A DNA stretch of 9,649 bases, taken from assembly GCA_002483745.1 (NCBI GenBank), contig DLIM01000016.1, positions 1,429-11,077 on the forward strand, read 5' to 3'. The position numbers and the translations under genes are program-made. Numbering within the stretch: the first letter of the stretch is position 1; each line of letters starts with the position of its first letter. Shown here piece by piece: positions 6,341 to 9,649 of the stretch. The notes beneath the pieces are model-generated. The model worked only from the letters and a program-made list of their open reading frames with translations. It had not been told where the DNA came from and ran no database searches. The DNA comes from Caryophanales bacterium UBA7642. GTDB lineage: Bacteria > Bacillota_I > Bacilli_A > RFN20 > CAG-288.

Positions 6341-7198
6341 TTAAATATTCACGTAATAGGTTTTAAAGTTTGATAGCGAAGTAGATAATTCTTTTTGATA
6401 TCTAACCCAAGACCAAATACTATCTTTTTTAAAAACGCCTTTTGCTTTAACAAACAAATCAATCGGAACATTAGAAGAGTAATATTTCTCTATTTCAAAG
6501 AAATAGCAGGCATCGATAGTATAAGTTTTTGTTTGGTCTCCTAATTTTGAAGAAAAAGTATATAAAGCCGAATGGTAATTTTTGTTTGAATCCGGCTGAA
6601 AAGCGGCAGAATTTAAATAAGGATCCAGTCTAGAATAACTTTCTGTTGTTGAAGATCCCCAAGCGATTCGACCATTAAAGCTACGGTTATTGCCAATGCT
6701 TAAGCCAATCGAACCAGACCCATCATATTGAAGCCCTAAGGAACTAGATGTTGAATCAGTAAAGCCTAAACCATAGTTGGTGAAACTGGAAAAAGAATAT
6801 GAATATGTAGTTTGGTCTGATTTTGGTAGATAGTCTAAATAATAGCAAGAAGGGCCATATTCAGTTTCCATAAGTTGAGATCGATTTACTGCTAATTCAA
6901 GTGAACCAGAAAGTAGGTAAGCATTTGAATCGTACTTTTCTTTGGAAAGTGATGAATTACATAGGAAGGAACCAGATGAAAAGCTCGCTTGAACTCTAAG
7001 TATTCCAATATAGCTCTTTTCAGAGAAAGGATGGAAAAAAAGAGAGGAGGTGATGTTCACTTGGCCACAGCTTTGATCACATGATTCGTTTAAATCAATT
7101 AAATTTTGCCTATCATAATTGCTTATATTATTAATTGAATTGGCATCGATAGTGGCAAATAGAATAGGTATAGATAATAACCCAGAAATAATAGCCAT
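6341..7198 (-). CDS. Predicted secreted protein of unknown family, first gene of the ABC operon
   Basis: I do not recognise the family of this 285-residue protein. The N-terminus MAIISGLLSIPILFATIDA is hydrophobic, and a signal peptidase I cleavage after Ala19 is plausible. It lacks the usual Lys/Arg before the hydrophobic stretch, and there is no lipobox Cys. The mature part is rich in Ser, Tyr, Asn and Gly, including a central Ser/Gly segment (about 136-185: 'SSSLGLQYDGSGSIGLSIG'), and has no further membrane segment, suggesting a beta-rich extracellular protein. There are five Cys (40, 44, 80, 118, 231). ATG 7198 is the only credible start: an in-frame stop lies upstream, and a strong AGGGGG Shine-Dalgarno (7206-7211) sits 7 nt before it. 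The gene leads the operon and lies 5 bp before the first ABC gene. It could be an extracellular partner of the ABC complex, a cargo, or an immunity or receptor protein. A bacteriocin precursor is less likely because of its size and the absence of a double-glycine leader. Confidence 0.75.
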   Translation of the reverse strand: MAIISGLLSIPILFATIDANSINNISNYDRQNLIDLNESCDQSCGQVNITSSLFFHPFSEKSYIGILRVQASFSSGSFLCNSSLSKEKYDSNAYLLSGSLELAVNRSQLMETEYGPSCYYLDYLPKSDQTTYSYSFSSFTNYGLGFTDSTSSSLGLQYDGSGSIGLSIGNNRSFNGRIAWGSSTTESYSRLDPYLNSAAFQPDSNKNYHSALYTFSSKLGDQTKTYTIDACYFFEIEKYYSSNVPIDLFVKAKGVFKKDSIWSWVRYQKELSTSLSNFKTYYVNI

Positions 7199-7205
7199 AC
7201 TATTT

Positions 7206-7227
7206 CCCCCTACAAAACATTATAGCA
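7206..7227 (-). promoter_or_regulatory. Promoter and ribosome binding site of the secreted-protein/ABC operon
   Basis: On the minus strand TGC TATAAT (7219-7227) is an extended -10 box with a consensus hexamer. The -35 region is poor (ATTCAA-like). The start site would be near 7212, so the leader is only about 14 nt and consists almost entirely of the AGGGGG Shine-Dalgarno (7206-7211). There is no room for a riboswitch or attenuator, so any control must act at the DNA level. Confidence 0.65.
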
Positions 7228-7325
7228 TCTTAAATAATCATTGAATTTTTAAGTAAGAAAAGAATTTTTTATGCTGAAAAATTTCTTTTGAATTGTATTT
7301 TTAGTAATGATAAAAGAAGTTTGAC

Positions 7326-7364
7326 TTTACTCGGAAATTTCCGACTAATATTTTTCCGAGTAAA
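7326..7364. repeat. 12-bp perfect inverted repeat with a nested 14-bp palindrome
   Basis: TTTACTCGGAAA (7326-7337) and TTTCCGAGTAAA (7353-7364) are exact reverse complements. The left arm also belongs to the perfect palindrome TCGGAAATTTCCGA (7331-7344), so the half-site TCGGAAA occurs three times. No U-tract of terminator type follows on the minus strand. On the plus strand TTGACT (7321-7326), a good -35 match, is followed by the palindrome in the spacer, but the -10 is poor and no plus-strand gene follows. It is a candidate operator or regulatory hairpin in the 232-bp spacer between trpS and the ABC operon. Confidence 0.6.
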
Positions 7365-7390
7365 AATTTCTCGATAAATACGATTCTTTT

Positions 7391-7426
7391 TAAAAATGGC
7401 TATGGGATTTTACTTCCATAGCCATT
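7391..7426 (-). terminator. Intrinsic terminator of the galU-trpS operon
   Basis: An 11-bp perfect stem (AATGGCTATGG with CCATAGCCATT) with a 10-nt loop is followed on the minus strand by UUU within a UUUUU run. It begins 5 bp after the trpS stop codon. Confidence 0.88.
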
Positions 7427-7430
7427 AGTT

Positions 7431-8576
7431 TTAGTTCTTCTTCTGTTTTGCTAAGTAGGCAGCTAACTTCTCCTCATCAGCTATCTTCTTCTTATAGGCC
7501 TTAGCCTGCTTCTCAATGAACTTAGTATCCTCAAAGTAGTTTACAGATAGTGCTCTTCTTACTCTTAGAACTGTTTCATGAGCTTTAGCTTCAGCTTTCT
7601 TAGAGCCTTCTTCTAAAATACGATAGACTTCAGGAATATTTTTCTCATATTCCTTTCTCTTGATTCTGAAAGGTTCAAGAGTTTCATTTAAGACATCAGC
7701 TAAGAACTTCTTAACGGTGACATCACCTAAGCCACCTTCCTCATACTGATGTTTTAATTCATCAAGATTCTTAAAGTCAGGTAAGAATTTTTGGAAATCA
7801 TCATCTTTGCAGAAAGCATCCAAATAGATGAAGACCGGATTATCCTTAGTATGACCTTTATCAGTAATCTTTAAGTGAGTGGGATCAGTAAACATCGTCA
7901 TGACTTTCTTAGTGACAGTCTTACTATCATCACTCAAGTAGATGCAGTTACCGATAGACTTCGACATCTTGGCTTTACCATCAGTTCCGGGAAGTCTCTT
8001 GCAGGACTCTTTCTCAGGAAGAGCAATAGTCGGATTGACTAAAGTCTCACCATACATGGAATTGAACTTATGAACGATTTCAGAACACTGCTCAATCATC
8101 GGAGACTGATCTTCGCCGGCCGGGACAACAGTGGTATCAAAAGCCGTGATATCAGCCGCCTGAGATACTGGGTAGCAAAGGAAACCAGCCGGAATGGATT
8201 CACCAAATTGCTTTTGAGCGACTTCAGCTTTAACAGTAGGATTTCTTTCAAGTCTTGATAGAGTTACTAAGTCGAGGTAATAGCAAGTTAATTCAAATAG
8301 TTCTGGGATTCTTGATTGGACAAAGATAGTAGTCTTAGTAGGATCGATACCAACGGAAAGATAATCTAAGGCTACTTCAATGATGTTGTCTTTGACTTTC
8401 TGAATATTGCCGGCATTATCAGTTAGTGCCTGGGTATCAGCAATCATGACATAGCATTCATCGAACTGATTAGAGTTCTGTAGTTCGACTCTTCTTCTTA
8501 ATGATCCGACATAATGTCCGATGTGAAGCTTACCAGTCGGTCGATCAGCGGTAAGCATAACTTTTTTATTTTCCAT
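7431..8576 (-). CDS. trpS: Tryptophan--tRNA ligase
   Basis: This class I aminoacyl-tRNA synthetase charges tRNA-Trp in the cytoplasm. The 381-residue product opens with MLTADRPTGKLHIGHYVGSL, containing the HIGH motif at 18-21, and has KMSKS at 203-207. Other TrpRS landmarks are 'MIADTQALTD' (44-53), 'SRLERNPTVKAE' (107-118), 'PVSQAADITAF' (136-146), 'VPAGEDQ' (151-157) and 'PGTDGKAKMSKSIGN' (196-210). The 'ADRPTGKLHIGH' opening is the longer TrpRS subtype rather than the Bacillus-like 'SGIQPSG' subtype. A Lys/Ala-rich helical tail of about 30 residues (351-381) extends beyond the usual end. ATG 8576 has the ribosome binding site AGGAG 9 nt upstream. The gene follows galU by 41 bp, too short for a T-box leader, and ends at a strong terminator, so it is likely cotranscribed with galU. 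Confidence 0.97.
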   Translation of the reverse strand: MENKKVMLTADRPTGKLHIGHYVGSLRRRVELQNSNQFDECYVMIADTQALTDNAGNIQKVKDNIIEVALDYLSVGIDPTKTTIFVQSRIPELFELTCYYLDLVTLSRLERNPTVKAEVAQKQFGESIPAGFLCYPVSQAADITAFDTTVVPAGEDQSPMIEQCSEIVHKFNSMYGETLVNPTIALPEKESCKRLPGTDGKAKMSKSIGNCIYLSDDSKTVTKKVMTMFTDPTHLKITDKGHTKDNPVFIYLDAFCKDDDFQKFLPDFKNLDELKHQYEEGGLGDVTVKKFLADVLNETLEPFRIKRKEYEKNIPEVYRILEEGSKKAEAKAHETVLRVRRALSVNYFEDTKFIEKQAKAYKKKIADEEKLAAYLAKQKKN

Positions 8577-8617
8577 GAGGGTGGACTCCTATCTGTGATT
8601 AATCGAATACGTATCTA

Positions 8618-9502
8618 TTAGAACTTCTTAGCTAATTCTTTGATGTATTCCTTAACTTTAGGCTCTAATTCAGGATTCTTTAAGGCAAAGTCGATATTGG
8701 CTTTGACATAACCGAATTTATCTCCGATATCATATCTAGTGCCAGTGAAGACGCAGGCATAGCAAGGATTAATGGCAACACTAGTCTTAATAGCATCGGT
8801 TAATTGGATTTCTCCTCCAGCACCGGGTTTAGTGTTTTCAAGGATAGAGAAGATTTCCGGAGGTAAGACATATCTTCCTAAGACTGCTACATCAGAAGGA
8901 GCTAAAGAAGGATCCTGAGGCTTTTCAACCATATCGTTTACTTCGAATAAAGTACCATTCTGACCATTCTTAGGTTTAACGACACCATATTTCTTTAATA
9001 GTTCTTTAGGAACACGTTTGCATCCTAAGATAGTTCCGCCATTAGTCTTATAGTAGGCGTCCATTAATTCTCCAATAGCCGGCTTTTCATCGAAGGTAAT
9101 GAGATCATCGCCAAGAAGAACAGCGAAAGGATCATTTCCTACAAAGCTCTTAGCATATAAGACAGCATTACCTAATCCCTTAGGTTCTTTCTGCCTAACA
9201 TAATAGATATGGGCCAAATTAGCAATTGCTCTAATCTCATCGGCTTCCTTATCCTTATGGCTTGCTCTTAATCTAGCCTCAAGCTCAGCATTGACATCAA
9301 AGTGATTCTCAATTGCTTCCTTGGAACTAGAAATAATAATAAGAATATCAGTGATTCCTGCTTTAACGGCCTCTTCAACTATATATTGAATATTGGGTGT
9401 ATCGACAATAGGCAACATTTCCTTTGGTAAGGCTTTTGTAGCCGGTAAGAAACGAGTTCCTAATCCCGCTGCAGGGATAACGGCTTTGGTAATCTTCTTC
9501 AT
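8618..9502 (-). CDS. galU: UTP--glucose-1-phosphate uridylyltransferase
   Basis: The enzyme makes UDP-glucose from UTP and glucose-1-phosphate for glycolipid, polysaccharide and galactose metabolism. The 294-residue length matches GalU/GtaB. The nucleotide-binding signature AAGLGTRFLPATK is at 11-23, followed by PKEMLPIVDTP (26-36), QKEPKGLGNAV (104-114), LGDD (130-133; Asp132 or Asp133 is the likely metal-binding residue), EKPQ (193-196), GRYVLPPEIF (209-218), GGEIQLTDA (229-237) and GTRYDIGDKFGY (254-265). ATG 9502 has a GGAGG ribosome binding site 7 nt upstream. It is the first gene of an operon with trpS and is transcribed from an extended -10 promoter at 9533-9541. Confidence 0.97.
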   Translation of the reverse strand: MKKITKAVIPAAGLGTRFLPATKALPKEMLPIVDTPNIQYIVEEAVKAGITDILIIISSSKEAIENHFDVNAELEARLRASHKDKEADEIRAIANLAHIYYVRQKEPKGLGNAVLYAKSFVGNDPFAVLLGDDLITFDEKPAIGELMDAYYKTNGGTILGCKRVPKELLKKYGVVKPKNGQNGTLFEVNDMVEKPQDPSLAPSDVAVLGRYVLPPEIFSILENTKPGAGGEIQLTDAIKTSVAINPCYACVFTGTRYDIGDKFGYVKANIDFALKNPELEPKVKEYIKELAKKF

Positions 9503-9532
9503 TTATTTTCCTCCAAACAAATTAGTTAATTG

Positions 9533-9541
9533 ATTATACCA
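9533..9541 (-). promoter_or_regulatory. Extended -10 promoter of galU-trpS
   Basis: The minus strand reads TGG TATAAT, an extended -10 with a consensus hexamer, about 30 nt upstream of the galU ATG. The -35 region 17 bp upstream is weak (TCTTTT), as is common with extended -10 promoters. The start site is expected near 9526. Confidence 0.65.
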
Positions 9542-9609
9542 CTATAAAGGTATTTAAAAGACTATGTTGAAAATCAAAATATCTATATACTAATCAACTA
9601 AAGTTGTCA

Positions 9610-9636
9610 TATAATAAAGCCAGCTAAAAGAAAGGA
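9610..9636 (+). promoter_or_regulatory. Promoter -10 box and ribosome binding site of the divergent right-edge gene
   Basis: TATAAT at 9610-9615 is a consensus -10 box; the -35 is unclear. AAAGGA at 9631-9636 is a ribosome binding site 6 nt before ATG 9643. A CAACT/AGTTG palindrome (9595-9606) lies immediately upstream of the -10, where an operator could sit. Confidence 0.55.
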
Positions 9637-9642
9637 TAAAAT

Positions 9643-9649
9643 ATGCTTG
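9643..9649 (+). CDS. First codons of a divergent gene, product unknown
   Basis: Only ATG CTT G is inside the window. The call rests on the -10 box at 9610-9615 and the AAAGGA ribosome binding site 6 nt before the ATG. Nothing can be said about the product. Confidence 0.5.

Noticed and set aside
2345..7198. Lactococcin 972-type bacteriocin operon
   Set aside because: That system has a small precursor, a separate large membrane protein and a separate ATPase. Here the precursor-like gene is 285 residues and both ATPases are fused to MacB-like permeases.
7260..7287. AT-rich hairpin AAGAATTTTT / AAAAATTTCTT in the ABC upstream region
   Set aside because: It needs a bulge and consists almost only of A/T pairs, which is expected by chance in this composition.
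8070..8258. Plus-strand open frame inside trpS
   Set aside because: It is antisense to conserved TrpRS motifs and shows no start signal.
8577..8617. T-box leader in front of trpS
   Set aside because: The gap after galU is only 41 bp and holds just a ribosome binding site.

Overview
The window is AT-rich and uses the standard genetic code: tryptophans are TGG and TGA serves as a stop. All genes lie on the minus strand except a gene fragment at the right edge. A short SRP RNA of about 80 nt with no Alu domain, strong AGGAGG-type ribosome binding sites and housekeeping genes of Bacillota type suggest a low-GC Gram-positive of the Bacilli / Erysipelotrichia / non-Mycoplasma Mollicutes-like group. 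This placement is inference; no rRNA is present.

Layout, left to right (transcription mostly right to left). (1) 1-77: start of a probable release factor 1 gene, with its own promoter. (2) 253-823: a tadA-like deaminase gene lying directly behind the SRP RNA gene (ffs), which has a clear promoter and ends in a U-tract 11-17 nt before the tadA start. (3) 914-2299: a single HipA-like kinase gene flanked by two near-identical 35-bp repeats. Each repeat is an inverted repeat. The upstream copy contains the -35 box of a near-consensus promoter whose predicted start site is the ATG itself. The downstream copy contains the stop codon and forms the stem of an intrinsic terminator. (4) 2345-7227: a three-gene operon encoding a secreted protein of unknown family (285 aa) and two ATPase-permease fusion proteins of MacB-like topology (688 and 643 aa). 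The two ATPase domains carry different motif defects that would fall in the same composite ATP site, as in asymmetric heterodimeric ABC exporters. (5) 7228-7430: a spacer with a strong inverted repeat (7326-7364) and the terminator of the next operon. (6) 7431-9541: a galU-trpS operon. (7) 9595-9649: promoter, ribosome binding site and first codons of a divergent plus-strand gene.

The housekeeping genes (prfA, ffs, tadA, trpS, galU) surround an accessory block of about 6.3 kb (914-7227) that looks more AT-rich. The best candidates for undescribed biology are the repeat-flanked HipA-like cassette, which looks as if it was inserted into the terminator of the ABC operon, and the ABC operon itself, an asymmetric two-protein exporter with an orphan secreted partner.
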